Source: Lunularia cruciata
Lineage: Eukaryota; Streptophyta; Marchantiopsida; Lunulariales; Lunulariaceae
Assembly: GCA_948567375.1 (NCBI GenBank)
Contig: OX419761.1
Location: 5,892,501 to 5,956,500, forward strand
Length of the DNA: 64,000 nucleotides
Direction: 5' to 3'
This document shows positions 32,500 through 45,102 of this stretch, in pieces; the stretch's first letter is position 1; every line of letters starts with the position of its first letter. Made by a program: the position numbers and the translations under genes. Below the pieces are notes generated by a model, which was not told where the DNA came from, did no database searches, and saw only the letters and a list, made by a program, of their open reading frames with translations.

Positions 32500-33802
32500 T
32501 CACAGAGAGAAATGATTATAGGTTCCATAATCATGAGAAATTTTGGTACCAGCCCGATTCATAAGTTTGGTAGAATCGCCAATTTGCTGGAGCGACGTTA
32601 TATAAGTCGAGAGAGTATCTCCGTTGCCTAGTGTCACTCTGAAGGACAGGGCCTGACCAACAACTTCCTGACCAGACGACCAGTTCTGTCCCCAGCTGTG
32701 ATTCATGTTAAACCAGTTTCCATTTCCTGCTTTCATTGCGAAGGCGGCCACATCTCCACGGCCACCCACGTTAAAGACTAAAATGTAGTTGAAGTAAGGG
32801 TTTCCTTTCAAGGTGAACCGTATGCCTCCTTGCTTTTCACAACGAACCCTGAACTTGGCCAAGATATGTTTTCAACAGTCAGTGCGTCAGGTGGAGAGTA
32901 ATGCTTGTGTCAGGCGAAGGTGAAATCAAGGTTTGTACCATACAAAACTGTTCGGAGTGATGATCACCTATCATAAATCTTCACAAGAGGTGCTGTATGA
33001 TATAGTCACCGGACATCCGGTGACAGATTTAGCCAAATGATCTATCTGATCTGCATATATTAGTTTCAATGGATTTGGCCAAGGTAATCCATCTATACAG
33101 TTGCAGGAGTTACATCTTATATTGGATGGGAGTGACGCCACCTTCCCGCCGAGCAAGTTCCTTAAACATAGGGAAGAATAGATCGAAGTGGCTACGAGGA
33201 GGATCGCACCATCCACCTTCTGAACCTGGAGGGCATGAATTGGTTGCTGTAACCGTAATACTCTTCCCGGGATAGCACCACTTTGTTTCTTCCAACTTGC
33301 AAACAATACTGTAGCATGCACCACAACTGAGCCCCTCGTTGAAGAGAGCATAGCTCAAAGCCGTAGTAGCAGTTCCATAACCTGTAGCATAGAGGTTACC
33401 ATACCCACATGCACCACCTGAAGCCACAGGTCCCAATTTAGTATTCTAGTGTCGGAAATGTCACTAAAGAATATGAGATCAGGAGTTGAATAATAACAGT
33501 AAAGCTCTTCTAGTTTCTATCTAATTATCTACAACACGTGATTAATTATGTCAAAGTACAGAACTGGTAATTTAACAGAGATGAAAAACTCCATGCAATC
33601 ATTTAAAATTAGAGGATTGAAATGCGAAGTTGGTATACTGTTTGTAATTCTCACCCATTGTACCCCAGCCACCAATTCCACCATAGAACGTTGCATAGGC
33701 ATCGTGATAATCAGTGAAATCACCTGCCATAACGACCAGGAGGGCATGCATTCTCAGCACCAAAACTCTAAATAAACTACTCGAACTTGTCAATTTCTTC
33801 AT
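32500..33802 (-). pseudogene. EXPA: Alpha-expansin, copy 3, with frameshifted C-terminus
   Basis: Inferred exons are 33802-33655, 33417-33114 and 32848-32500, with introns of 237 and 265 bp. Splice sites match those of the open copies, though the second donor is AGAT|GTAAC. The N-terminal half keeps [26 protein letters not shown] and the HFD motif is [10 protein letters not shown]. It has unusual residues: FYGGIGGWGTMG replaces the usual NDASGTMG, and VRC replaces VPC. In exon 3 the family-typical ending is in another frame after LGNGDTLS, so the last residues (KLMNRAGTKISHD...) are nonsense, with a stop at 32500 instead of the canonical position near 32531. The domain ends VAPANW, seen in the other frame. 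It is likely a young pseudogene or a divergent allele. Confidence 0.82.
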
Positions 33803-33920
33803 TTCTTCTCCCGGTCTGATCGTTTGGACTTCAACGTGATAAAAGTGATTCTAAAAGGGTAGCGAAGGAGGCGATCAAATCAGAGCTGATGACCTGGGTT
33901 GCTCAAAGAGGATTACTACC

Positions 33921-33930
33921 TCATTATATC
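33921..33930 (-). promoter_or_regulatory. TATA-like box of expansin copy 3
   Basis: The reverse strand reads GATATAATGA about 120 bp upstream of the start, matching the position in the other copies. Confidence 0.5.
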
Positions 33931-34058
33931 AAAGTCTTCTCTGATAAGGTGAACTTCAAATCTCTTCTCCAAAGCGAAATCATGATCTTCAGAAGTGATA
34001 ATACCAAAATAGGACTAGCACTAATGTATATAAATGAATAAATTCAATTCTACTGAAA

Positions 34059-34060
<2 letters not shown>

Positions 34061-34120
<60 letters not shown>
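34061..34120. repeat. (TA)30 microsatellite
   Basis: Sixty bases of uninterrupted TA, with a shorter TA tract at about 34373-34392. It is a simple repeat with no coding meaning and is likely length-variable. Confidence 0.98.
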
Positions 34121-34121
<1 letters not shown>

Positions 34122-34399
34122 CTAAGATATCTCAAATGCAATACGGCAAATTTGTCATTACGATACTATTGAGATTTAACCACCCCATTTTAACCCTTAT
34201 GTCTCGTCCTTGTCAGGGTTAATTGGTCTTCTCATTCTTCTTGGTATTCTGTGTGTTCACTTTTTTCCATCAGGTTGCAATCCGACATCGTAACGTCATG
34301 TGATAGCATTTTCCAGCGTATGACTTTCATTCAAGTACAGGTCCACGATCAGAGATGACTGACCTTACGGGCAATATATATATATATATATATTCTGAA

Positions 34400-37040
34400 A
34401 GACTGGTAATAGCTATATCTATATACAAGATAAAGATAAACGTCATATATTTGTATCCTTTGAAAGGTATAAATATTTAAATTGGCATGAACTCAATATG
34501 GTTTCGGTATCTTTAACTTATACACAATTATAAATTTTCAAGATATTTAGAATTCTAACTTACTTTTATACCTATTCACCAACTGATATGATGCATGAAA
34601 ACTTGTGTTTTTCTCTTTTTTCTATGTCCGATTCTTCTTTCCAACTGATGTCGCCGTGATAATCTTCTAGAGGCTTATTGGTTTGGCTCATGCGTTTCTT
34701 GACTACCATGAATATAGCTGTAGTTTACATCGGGAGTCAAGCCCTTACCTACTACGGCAGTACTCGTCTCGAGGTTATCGACTGTGGTCGAGGTGATCAT
34801 CATGGAGGAGACGAGCCACAACAGCCTCCGTCCACTCGGACGGTAACTGGATTAGCGTCCATAGCTATCGTTCAAGTGACGGATGGGAGAACTCGAAGGC
34901 TATCCAGGTCGAGAGCTCCTACCCTCATTGACTTTACGTAGAAGGGGCTGTTCTTACGTTTCCTTTCCCAGTCTCTTGTCATGTTTCTCTCTTCCACGAA
35001 TCATTGTGGTTGTCGAGAGTGAAAGGAGTTCAGGGCAACCACATGTGGGTCTTACTGTCACCTTTTTATATCGACTGTAACATTAGAGTCTAAATAACTA
35101 TGATAAAATCTATCACTGGCCTCAACTTCAATTTGAAGTGAAGAGGCATAAGCGTTTACAGTTTCCGAACTGGAACAATGAAGTAGATTACCGTTCAAGT
35201 TTGCTCTTGACATCTATGAAGATAACATATTGCTGGACGTTTCCATGTGCGTGCAGAAACACAGCAGATGCTTATGTTTCTAATGGTGTAGTCCTTGATA
35301 GTGGCATGTAATGGATGGCATGCAAGGAATGTATAGATTTGTGTGCTACTAATTCGAGAGTAAGACAGACAGGAGAGTGACCACGCTCATGAAGCGGAAG
35401 TGTATGCCTCATCCAATGGACTAAGATGTATGCCGCAAGTCAAGGGATCGAGACGTGCCATTTTACGGGCTTCCTGTTGGTGGTGTATTCAGGCGGCCGC
35501 CCCATTTTTCTGAACTCGAAGGGCTTTCGCACGTCACTTGATCGACGAATGTTGACTGACACGATCATGCCGACACGAGTACGATCGAGGTCGGGTTTAG
35601 TTTTAGAGCCGATTATATCACCATCGATAGTTGTTCTTCTTTATCCATCAATTTCGGAAACCTCTGCAGGTCCACCCACGATAATCACGCATTTCGTAGA
35701 CATTGTGGAACCAAGCAATCGAATCGCGGAGACTTTCTCAAACTCGTGGAAGCTGGGAAAATGCCATCATGTGTTCAAGTGGTCACCATCGCGCGTTTGA
35801 TGGCAGCGGGAAGCGGATAAGCTTTGCTGCCCGTGATACAAAATGATTCGGATTTTAATTCTGTTCGCTTGACAGACGCTCGGTTTCGATTTTGTTATGT
35901 ACTGGTGTTAACATATTCCCTATCGATCTATGTGCCCCGATGAAGGTTACCCCAGCGCGTCTATGAGCTCGATGTTTGATCGAATTTACTTGGTGATGTA
36001 TGTCAGCGTGATTTAGAAATTTGCGAGTTCACAACAACCTCAACTAGGATGGTGACATTCCTGGAATTGAACTTGCAGAGTTGGTTAAAATTTTGTGGAC
36101 ACGCTTTGGTTTCATCGCTCTAATCGTCGTCATATTTTTTAAAGACATTTTTAAACCCGTTTCTCGGCATTGAGCGTCGCCATGAATGCCGTCAAATCCT
36201 CTTTGGTTCCTCTACCCCGCTTCCACATCACAAACAGGGATATCCCATCAGGTCGCGCAAGCTTTTATCCGGGATATTATCGGCCATCTAATCGGGAATT
36301 CTTAGAAGCCACAAGGTCAGGTAATTGGTGGTCAAGTCCAAAAGCAATCGTCAGGAATCTAAGTTTGGGACCCGACAAGCGCTGGCAGCCAGGAAAGACC
36401 AGGCAGGGGTGGAAGGACATAAATCTGGAAGAATCTCTCGCATTTTGGTCTTAATTGTACGGTACGCCTACAGATGATAATTGTTTCCAACGCCTCCTCG
36501 TAATGTTTCCTGGAGCAGACGGAGTAACGTCACAAGTCGCCTTACACTGGCTTACAGGCTAAATTCTGGAATAACATGAAGAAATTGGTCATGCGAACAC
36601 GGTCGTTGCTTTATCTCTGGGATGATGAGGTATTTCGGCTCGACAAACATACAGTTTTATGATTTTCTATGGATTGACCTCTTCGACATATCAGATGTTC
36701 TGCTTAGCTTTTCAAACGAACGATTACTTTCTGCGTCCATATGACACATGTAGCTAGTTTACTACCAAAATATTTCAGACATTTAACGAATTTATATAAC
36801 CTGTCACGTTAGGAACCAAATTTGTCAAACTCCCCGTATATTTACCAGCCTACGGACTCTTCGACGGAAGCAATTCAGATATTTGAGCTATCCGGCACTG
36901 GATAATGGAGGTGAAGGCAAAGTTTGTCTTACATGAACTGAAATGCAAATTGTTCCAAGACAGTGGTTGTCACAGTAGACTGTTGTTACTTCCAGAGTAA
37001 CAACAGTAGCATGATTACGTTGCGTATCAAGAGAATGGTG
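34400..37040. other. Intergenic between expansin copies 3 and 4
   Basis: Three + strand open frames (34678-34941, 35426-35800, 36170-36454) of 87-124 codons show no domains and no common structure, so I treat them as chance. No repeat or gene is recognised elsewhere in the interval. Confidence 0.5.
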
Positions 37041-37100
37041 TTAAGACTCATATGTAGCGGGCCACCAAGCTTTAAACAGGCCTCAGCTATTCAACTAAAA

Positions 37101-37136
37101 CAGAGGGCGCTAATCCTTCTTTACACGCCTCTTCTG
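37101..37136 (-). promoter_or_regulatory. Stem-loop downstream of expansin copy 4
   Basis: CAGAGGGCG (37101-37109) pairs with CGCCTCTTCTG (37126-37136). On the transcript strand this is a nine-pair stem with two bulged A residues and a loop of about 16 bases. It lies 65-100 bp past the stop and is the clearest of the set. Confidence 0.6.
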
Positions 37137-37200
37137 TTTGATAGCATTCGTGATTCGTCTTTGTCTTCCTCCGGTCTTGATCATGAGAAGAGTGCTTTGA

Positions 37201-38488
37201 TCATCGGAAATTCATGTTGTTGTCAGCTTCATACGTCTGCCGGAAGGCCCAGTTTGCTGGAGCGATGTTTCTGCACTCAAGAGATTGCCCGCTCCCTAGA
37301 GTCACTTTGAACGAAACGGTCTTACCGAAAGCATACTCTGATGCGGACCAGTATTGTCCCCAATTCTGGTACATGGAGACCCACTTGCCTTTTCCTCCTT
37401 TTATCGACACTGCTGCAACATCTCCGTCTCCGGCTACATTGTGGAACAGAACGTAGTTGAACCAGGGGTTTCCCAGCAGTGTAACTCGAATTCCTCCACG
37501 ACGGACACAAGGGACCCTGTAAATAGCGGCCTCAAATTTGAGCATATTGCATCGCTTTCTAATAGGCAAAGTTCGGGTAAGTTTATTTTCAATAGCAATG
37601 ACATATACAAGCAGAAGGTTCGATATAGTTCCCAATAAGTTCACACAATACGTATAGAGCTAGAATTACTGGAGAAAACGAAGAACACATGGATTATACC
37701 TTTTATACTTGACCGGGATGACACCACCCACTGGCTGGGCAAGCCGCTGAAACATGGGGTAAGATAAGTCGAAGTGGAGACGAGGAGGATCGCACCAACC
37801 ACCCTCAGAACCTGGAGGACACTGATTAGTTGCTGTGACAGTGATACTCTTACCTCCAGGATGGCACCATCGGCTCAAGTTCTCTTTCGGTTTGCAGACG
37901 AGCATATAACATGCTCCGCAGCTGAGTCCCTTGTTGAACAGACCGTTGCTCAAGGCGGTCGAAGATGTGCCATAACCGAGTTTATACAGATTACCGTAAC
38001 CGCAGGCACCACCTGTAGTAATCATTTTAAACTTAGATGATACGTGTAGAAGCAGCAGTTATGAGAAATAGACTGGACTATCAGAGTACTTTTTTGAGCA
38101 CCGTGAATGGCTGTTTCTAGCCAACTACCTCATGAAGTAATTGCCAACCATCTTACTCGGTGATATTGGACCTCAATGCTACTAGGTTCAAAGAATAAGC
38201 ATATAATGCGTTATGACAGTTGTTGATTATTTATGCCCATCAAATATGGACACCAGCAGAGAGCGCAATGGCGGATCATGCACACCAGCCACGTTTCCTA
38301 GTTGATATTGTCCATTTTGTGCAATCCTCACCCATGGTGCCGGAGGCATCGTTTCCACCATAAAACGTTGCATGTGCATCTCCCCATTCTTTGACCGCCC
38401 AAGGTTTCACCGCATCCACCGAAGGGGCCAACGAGATCATCAGCAGCAAAGCACTGAGCAGCGCAACGGTTCTCTTATACATCTCCAT
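37201..38488 (-). CDS. EXPA: Alpha-expansin, copy 4 (three exons)
   Basis: Inferred exons are 38488-38332, 38012-37700 and 37516-37201, with GT-AG introns of 319 and 183 bp, giving 261 residues. Exon 2 is 9 bp longer than in copies 1 and 2, adding three residues in the [14 protein letters not shown] region. The signal peptide runs to about [53 protein letters not shown], the HFDLSYPMF motif and [12 protein letters not shown] then precede [14 protein letters not shown] and the end [12 protein letters not shown]. It is secreted and should act on the cell wall like the others. It is the best-preserved member by Cys pattern. Confidence 0.94.
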
Positions 38489-38609
38489 CCTCTATCTGGC
38501 TTCTACCTTTTTACTAGTGATTGACAGACTCTGCAAGCTTAAGACTGCTGGCTGCTTCTGATCAGAGAACTGGTGCTGAAAGCTTGTATATCTTAGGCGC
38601 TCTGGGCTC

Positions 38610-38617
38610 CCTTTATA
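38610..38617 (-). promoter_or_regulatory. TATA-like box of expansin copy 4
   Basis: The reverse strand reads GTATAAAG about 125 bp upstream of the start. Confidence 0.6.
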
Positions 38618-38937
38618 CGAAAGAAAGAAAGATAACCCGGAACTGGAACAGTACATTTCGTGGTTTGTTTGCCCCACATTTACGCCGGTTCTGAAAGCCC
38701 TCCTACAGATAGAGGATTCATTGTCATTACTATCATCCGTTCCAGAAACGCGAATAAGGATGCATACAGAAATCCAGGGAAACGTTAATGGATTCCTCAT
38801 TTTGCGCTCTCGTTGGGAATATGACTAACTTGCGAAGGAGCTTCTGTGTTCTGCAGCTAGCTCAAGATAGCTCTTGCAACAGTGCAACCCCTTGAGGTTA
38901 AGCAAGAGACCTTCATGCAGTGGTTGATGATACGATA

Positions 38938-38990
38938 GAAACGGAGTACACGCCTAATGTTTTGCGCCTTCCCCATTGTTCGTTTCCAAA
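38938..38990. promoter_or_regulatory. Upstream repeat module shared with copy 1
   Basis: The block holds GAAACGGAGTAC, CGCCTAATGTT, GCGCCTT and CCATTGTTCG, in the same order as 28075-28125. It lies about 450 bp upstream of the copy 4 start. Confidence 0.45.
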
Positions 38991-40080
38991 TACAACATGT
39001 ACAAACCAAAATCTTCCATCTTATCATCTTCTGATTTTGGACGATTTTAGCATGAACTCATACGTTGACCATATTGGATTCGACTTCTTTAGGAATCGCT
39101 GTGGAGCAATTGTTCGTTAAAGTGGCATCGGCAATGGTGTCGGATTATTTGAAACAGAATGAAGGAAAATTGCTTGGCGGTGGTCGGACATCCAAGCGGA
39201 AAGTACTGCGTGCCCTAGACCAGTCGAGCCCAGAACATCTAGCACTCTCTCTAGAAGCACATCACTGTCTACAATTGGGTAGTGGAGCTCGACGACAGGC
39301 TCTGTTAATACTGAAATAAGTTTCGAGTGACGATGAACATAGTCTAGAGGACGAGCGTAGGTGTTTCATGCTCATCTTTTGATTTCTGAGAAGTTGCTAT
39401 ATCAGCCTTCCGGTTTCCAAAATATTGCTTGCTCTATCTTCTCCATTGACTGACTTCCAGATTCTTTATCCGTCTTCTTGGTCAACTAAGATCACTTCGT
39501 AATTGTTTTCTTTGGTAATGGCAGTATAGACGGCCAAATCTGCAATTGGCCTTCGAGGTCTCCAATGGACATCAGTGATGAGACGAAAACTCAGCAGTTG
39601 AGGAGGATTCTAATACTCAGCTTCTGCTAAAAGAGAAACATAGAATCATCCGGTACACAATAAAAGCTCGTTCGAAGAATTTGAGATATCTCAATTATGG
39701 AATTTGAATTAAGCAGGCTGGGAAATCTATTCGTGAAAATGGAATGTGCTAGATCTACATCGATATGTGATCAGAAATCATGGGGTGCTCATGGCATAAG
39801 AAAGGGAGCTCGGGTCAGAAGACGTAATACGACCAGAAACAATGTAAGGATTTGACTCACTGTGTCTCATTCCATTCAACTTCTTATGATCGAAAGGCAT
39901 GTACCAAATTTGTTGTCATCGGGTTTAAAGAACACTTCCATCCAAAGGATATCCAATGGTGAAAGGAATCCTTGTTTTAGATTACTATCATGACGCTGAT
40001 ATCGATAGTGGGGGGTCAAATATCTACAAGCCTCGCCTTTCTGTTACCTTGTTACCTAATGTAGATTCCGTGTTCTGCAA
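38991..40080. other. Intergenic between expansin copies 4 and 5
   Basis: An 84-codon frame at 39065-39319 shows no domain. A fragment at about 40003-40046 resembles the distal downstream element of other copies. No gene is seen. Confidence 0.45.
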
Positions 40081-40121
40081 CAGAAGGCGCTTTAGTGTTG
40101 TACTTGTACACACCTCTTCTG
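40081..40121 (-). promoter_or_regulatory. Stem-loop downstream of expansin copy 5
   Basis: CAGAAGG (40081-40087) and CCTCTTCTG (40113-40121) can pair, with a perfect six-base CAGAAG/CTTCTG base. Compared with copies 1 and 4 both arms changed but pairing is kept at the base. The position is 61-101 bp past the stop. Confidence 0.55.
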
Positions 40122-40181
40122 TCTAGATCGATATATACCGAGTTCTTATCAGTTCCATAGATCACCATAGGGCTTTACTGG

Positions 40182-41257
40182 TTAATTGAAATTTTGATTG
40201 TTGTCAGCTTCATAAGTTTGCCCAAATTCCTAGTTTGCTGGGGCGACGTTTATGAACTCGAGAGATTGTCCACTTCCTAAAGTTACCCTGAACGGCAGAG
40301 CTTGGCCGTAGACATACTCACTCCCCGGCCGAAACTGCCCCCAGCTGTGAACCATGACGCACGCACCAGTTTCCTTTTCACCTTTAAGTGAGAGAGCTGC
40401 AACATCTCTATCTCCTCCCACGTTATGAACCATTATATAATCGAACCAGGGATTATCTTGTAAAGGGAATCGAATCCCACCTACTCGGTTACAGGGGACT
40501 CTGGGGTGACAAATGAAACAAATTCAATTAGCATGATGAATCAACCACAACAGGCACAGTAGATATCAGCTGAAGTATGTTCAAGAACAGCGTTGTTACC
40601 TTTTGTAGTTTACGGGTATGACCCCCACCCCAAGCTGAGCAAGTTCCTGAAACATCGGGTATGATAAGTCAAAGTAAAGACGAAGAGGGTCGCACCACCC
40701 TCCTTCAGAGCCTGGAGGACACGCATTGGTAGCCGTGCTGTAATGCTCTTACCAGGGTAGCACCATTTGCTTCCTTCCAGCTTGCAAACCAGTGTATAAC
40801 AGGCTTCACAGGTCAGTCAGTCCATTGTTGAACAGGCCGTTGCTCAAGGCAGTAGTTGGCGTTCCGTAACCCAATGTATATAGGTCACCATAACCGCAGG
40901 CACCACCTGCATGGATCAAGATAGTCAGTAGGATGATTGTTCACAAATTTTGCTCCCATTAGAGGCAGTACAGTAAGTTCCTATACGTTCGTGTCGGTTG
41001 ACGCGGAAAAGGAAAGTCCTACTTCTGTGTACTACGTGATATTGCAAGCGCAGACCAGTGACAAATGATTGAATTCGATCATTTTCCATATAAATTCTAC
41101 ACGACACTTACCCATTGTGCCTGCGGCGTCTGTACCACCATAGAATGTTGCATGGATATCCCCCCACTCTGTCACTGCCCAGGGCTCAACAGCATCTACG
41201 GGAGCTGCCACAAGACCATCATCATCAGGCCATGAGCACCATAATGTTCCTGACCAT
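40182..41257 (-). pseudogene. EXPA: Alpha-expansin, copy 5, degraded
   Basis: All three exons are recognisable at 41257-41112, 40906-40600 and 40500-40182, with splice-like borders. Exon 1 keeps [19 protein letters not shown], but the upstream Met is out of frame with it. Exon 2 has a 4-bp duplication giving a stop where the Cys-Gly-Ala-Cys motif should be, and a 2-bp loss in the ITVTATN region. HFD has become YFD. Exon 3 has a 4-bp insertion near 40365 and a nonsense codon, TAG, at 40230-40232 where Trp should follow APAN. No functional product is possible. Confidence 0.9.
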
Positions 41258-43072
41258 CGTCTTGCTGGCTTCTATCTTTATAACTCGGTGTGAGGAGCCG
41301 TCAAAGATTGGTACTTAGGAGAGAGAGGATACAAACTTGAATGTAATCAAGGCCAAAACTCACTATATACTCATTCCCTGACAGTTGAAAATCAGCAACA
41401 GTTCCCGTGAATTGAAGAGCTAAGCGGTGTAGATCCAGATAAATATAATTTGATCTTCTCTAGGGAAATATTGATTGGATGTAAACAGCAAAACCCCCAC
41501 TTTTGTGCAAATATGTTTATATACGCTCCTATAACTGCGCAGGATGCGTATTTCCAGCAGCACGTTCAGTCAAATCAGTCTATGTGCCTTGTATGTGAAT
41601 CCTGTTTACTGTTTACATATAATCCACTACTGTGGCAGCATGAAGTACTCCCATCGATGCAGATTTCATGGCTCCATGTCCTTGAGAAGCACACGGCTGG
41701 TAGGACCGGCTCCAATCAAATCCTCACTAGGAGCTCAAGCTCCACATCGCTCCAAGATTTCGTTAACTCATTTGGGAACTCATAGATGGAGCCTCACTCG
41801 TTATGTAAGTGTTTCAGATCGTTGACATTCTTTCTTAGCTCGTTGACTTTTCTACTCGTGAAGGAATCATCAAATTTGCGAAATTTCAACGTCTGCAGAA
41901 CGTGCGATCGCGTGCACAGTAGTGCATACTGTTCCGAAGTTTGTTTTGGTGAGAAAATGGTGGATGTTTCTTAAACTGTATTATCTCAATTAAAAGTTTT
42001 GCTTATGAGGTTCTACTAGTTTTCTTAGGAAAGAAATCCTCAAGTGGATAGGCTGTTGCCCCTTGCCTGTCTATTTTCTTCACTTCCTCACGAACCTGCA
42101 ACAGCGCAGGAAGTATACGTCAAATTCAGCAAAACGCACATTCTCTTAAAGGACATGATTCGCTTAGCTGGTGAAACTTTTCACTGGAGTTCATTTCCGG
42201 GAGAAAGAGTGCCGTTTAGGCTTCAACTCAGAAACGCGGCACCCACCAGTGTGTAAGGTGTTTCACACATGCACGATCTGCAAAACATGGGTGTTATCAA
42301 CTACAGTGCGGAGTCCTCCCCATACGTGGGTGAACCGGGATGTACATGTTTAGCGGTTAGTCCGACATTTCTGCACCCATTCGACTGGTTGCAAACCATT
42401 TTATGCGAATGGAAAGTCCACGTCCCTTAGCGTAGCAAATCCAACGATTCTTCAATTATTCGTTCTCGAATCGAATCACTTTATCTTTAATTTGACTCAA
42501 AGATGTCCAGCACCCATGTTTGCTGCCATCGACATTCGAAAAGAAAGCATCTCCTGCTTGAAGTGCAGGCAGCACGGTTCGTGATACACAGCATCTCTAC
42601 TTGAGCCTCAAGTGGCAAGCAAGTCGGATCTGCGATCCGGTGCATGCCCTCTGGAGAGACGTTCTACTACAAGTAACGGCAGGAAGAGTTTTCAGACACG
42701 AACTCTGTGAATCATACATTGCATGCATTTCACAACGGGAAAAGCAAAGATAGAGTCTCCTCTGAAATCCCGTGTTATAGTCCCCGCTAAGCCAGGAGTC
42801 CTCCAAGAACCTACAGCTCGAGGGCTCCTTAAGAGCCTGCCTGCTTCTACGGTAGTTCGCCCTTCTATGGTGAAGCTCTCATGCAAATTAAACCTTAAGG
42901 GGAACTTAAGGGGAACTCAATTTCTCTAACCACCAACTCGCACCTGCTCACACGGGCTACTTTCTCGAGGGTTACTTTCTCATCAACGAATGAGGTTTCG
43001 CTTAGGTTTGGTCCAACCAGCCCGCATCTTCATACTCACTTGTAGTTCTACACTAGATGCAACAGCAGTTGT
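41258..43072. other. Intergenic, no gene seen
   Basis: Sequence upstream of copy 5, with a TATA-like word at about 41363-41372. Short open frames show no domain. Confidence 0.5.
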
Positions 43073-43460
43073 CCATGTGACATGTTGTCACTCCAAAGGA
43101 TAGTTACCCATAATGCAATTAGGATATAGTGTATATTATGGCTTGGAGGGAGCATTCCTATGTTTTGCAAATTACACATGTGAGTGGAGATTTATACTTG
43201 GTTCGGGATGACTTGATGATAATAGCAGATGTCATGGTTACGGACTCTACACGTGATACCATGTGACATGGTGTCCCTCCAAAGGATAGTTACCCATAAT
43301 GCAATTAAGATACAGTGTTTATTATGGCGAGAGAGTGTATACTTGGCTTGGATGGAACATTCATATGCTTTGCAAATTACATGTGAGTGTAGATTTATAC
43401 TTGGTTCGGGATGACCAGATGATAATAGCATATGTCATGGTTACGGACTCTACATGGGAT
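43073..43460. repeat. Two-unit tandem duplication (about 186 bp)
   Basis: The block starting CCATGTGACATG at 43073 repeats from 43259. Shared landmarks are ggatagttacccataatgca, gcaaattacatgtgagt, cttggttcgggatga and tcatggttacggactctaca. Differences and small indels show it is not recent. Confidence 0.92.
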
Positions 43461-44797
43461 ATAATTTTGGAGAGAGTGATTACACATTCCCCTGGACTAA
43501 TGGCTTGTGCAGCAACAAGTAGTATGGTCTCCAAGTATAGGGGCATGCAACGAGGTAATCTCTTTATTCCTCTAGCCTTAGAGTTATATGGAGTGATAGA
43601 CACAACATTTGACACATTTGGCCGGGAATGTGCAAATGCTTATCATGTTAGGTGTAACGGGTACCATTCTCACTCTCGTACTTTGTAGTATATTTAAAAT
43701 GGCGTGTGTCCATTACTAGAGGGTAGTGGCAAGTGTAATCCATAGAAGAGCAATCACATTAGATAATATTTCTTTGAATGCTATCCGTTGTGTGTCAACT
43801 TTATGACTTGTATAACTCAGCTATATGACTTGCATAACTCAGCTATATGAGATATTGAAATGCAGATTTCTCATATAGACTCTATTGGCGCTTAGCCCCA
43901 TGTTACTTCTTTTCTCTCCCTTGTAGTACCGCTTGATGGGGGTCTTCCATCCTTCGCTTTTCCTAGTGATAACTCCCGACTACGTATACATCTCTAGAAC
44001 ATCGGAGTATCAAGCGAATACAAACCTTCAACAAAACGCTTGACCCTCTCCATTTCCACGCTAGGAGTGAAGGACACAATAAATGAAGGCCGCGAGATAA
44101 CACCCTGACTATAATTTTGCACTCATAGGCACCGAAGAGAGAAATGATCGCGCAAATGCGCGTATGTATAGCGCTGTATCAACATTACAGTACAGTACGT
44201 CTCCGTTTGGTCTAGTGGCGGCGCCATGAAGGTCATCTAGCTCGAGAGCTGTACGGGACTAAGCTACTAGCATGACCGAACTTACCTTGTTAAACTCTCC
44301 AGGTACACGTAGTACTTGTTAAATTGGAATCACCTGGATATGGATATGCCAGTACACAGACGTAGCCCATGGATTTCAATTGCATAAACTTCATGACTGA
44401 GATGATCCAAACGAACACGTACTGTATCCAGAGGTTCTTTGTACGGCTTCAAAGCAGCAACCAGGTATAGTCAAAGTTGGACTACTAGTTCTGTGGATTT
44501 GGAACTATTGGATATGATTGGTTGCTGCTGTACCTTACATGCCGACGTGCAAAGAGATGAAATTTCCTGGCCCACTCCTGAAGATGCATCCATGATGGTA
44601 GGCCACTAGAAATGCTCTTATTCATTCATTCAACGTCTCAGAATTTGGACAATTAGTGCCATTCAAGCAGAAGGCATCTCAAGCTTCGAGCCAGTTTACT
44701 GCTGAGCTTGAGGGGATGTCGACATGGAATGATAATCATAATATACCTACTCAGATCGGGATATTGTAGATGAAATATCACAAGCTAATACTCCCGG
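43461..44797. other. Intergenic, no gene seen
   Basis: No coding feature recognised. A short duplication of a tatgacttg/cataactcagcta word lies at about 43800-43855. A CTTGAGGGGATG at about 44708 resembles the polypurine end of a copia element but has no LTR next to it. Confidence 0.4.
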
Positions 44798-45012
44798 TGC
44801 CTAGTGAACGCTAGAGAGTTAATCCTTGGTTACACTTTGTTCTTTAATCAACCGTTCTCGTTAGTCACCACTTTAGAGTTATGGTTGAGTGACTCTGATC
44901 TATTGCTGTATCATCTTCTCTACCTACCTCCATCATTCGAGCAGGACTTGTGTATCGCATACATTCTTTGGTGGACTTTGGTGTCTCCACTCTCAGTTGT
45001 CATTTTAAAATA
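44798..45012 (+). repeat. 5' LTR of copia element
   Basis: It begins TGCCTAGTGAACG and ends just before the primer site. Divergence from the 3' LTR is substantial. Both LTR starts are preceded by CCCGG, which I cannot assign to LTR or flank. No target duplication is evident. Confidence 0.8.
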
Positions 45013-45024
45013 TGGTATCAGAGC
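45013..45024 (+). promoter_or_regulatory. tRNA-Met primer binding site
   Basis: TGGTATCAGAGC, complementary to the 3' end of initiator Met tRNA, directly follows the 5' LTR. Confidence 0.9.
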
Positions 45025-45102
45025 ATAAGAGCCTTGCAGTTCAATTTCGCAAGAAGGTCTAGAATTATCAAGTGATCTGATTCATTCAACGATTAACATT
45101 AT

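Noticed and set aside
34034-34222. Open frame across the TA microsatellite
   Set aside because: It encodes only alternating Tyr and Ile, which is the TA repeat.
34678-36454. Three + strand open frames of 87-124 codons between expansin copies 3 and 4
   Set aside because: No recognisable domain, no consistent structure and no relation among them. They are probably chance.
39065-39319. 84-codon open frame near expansin copy 4
   Set aside because: No family resemblance and no promoter context.
44702-44728. Purine-rich CTTGAGGGGATG resembling a copia 3' end
   Set aside because: No LTR follows, and the following bases do not match any LTR in the window.
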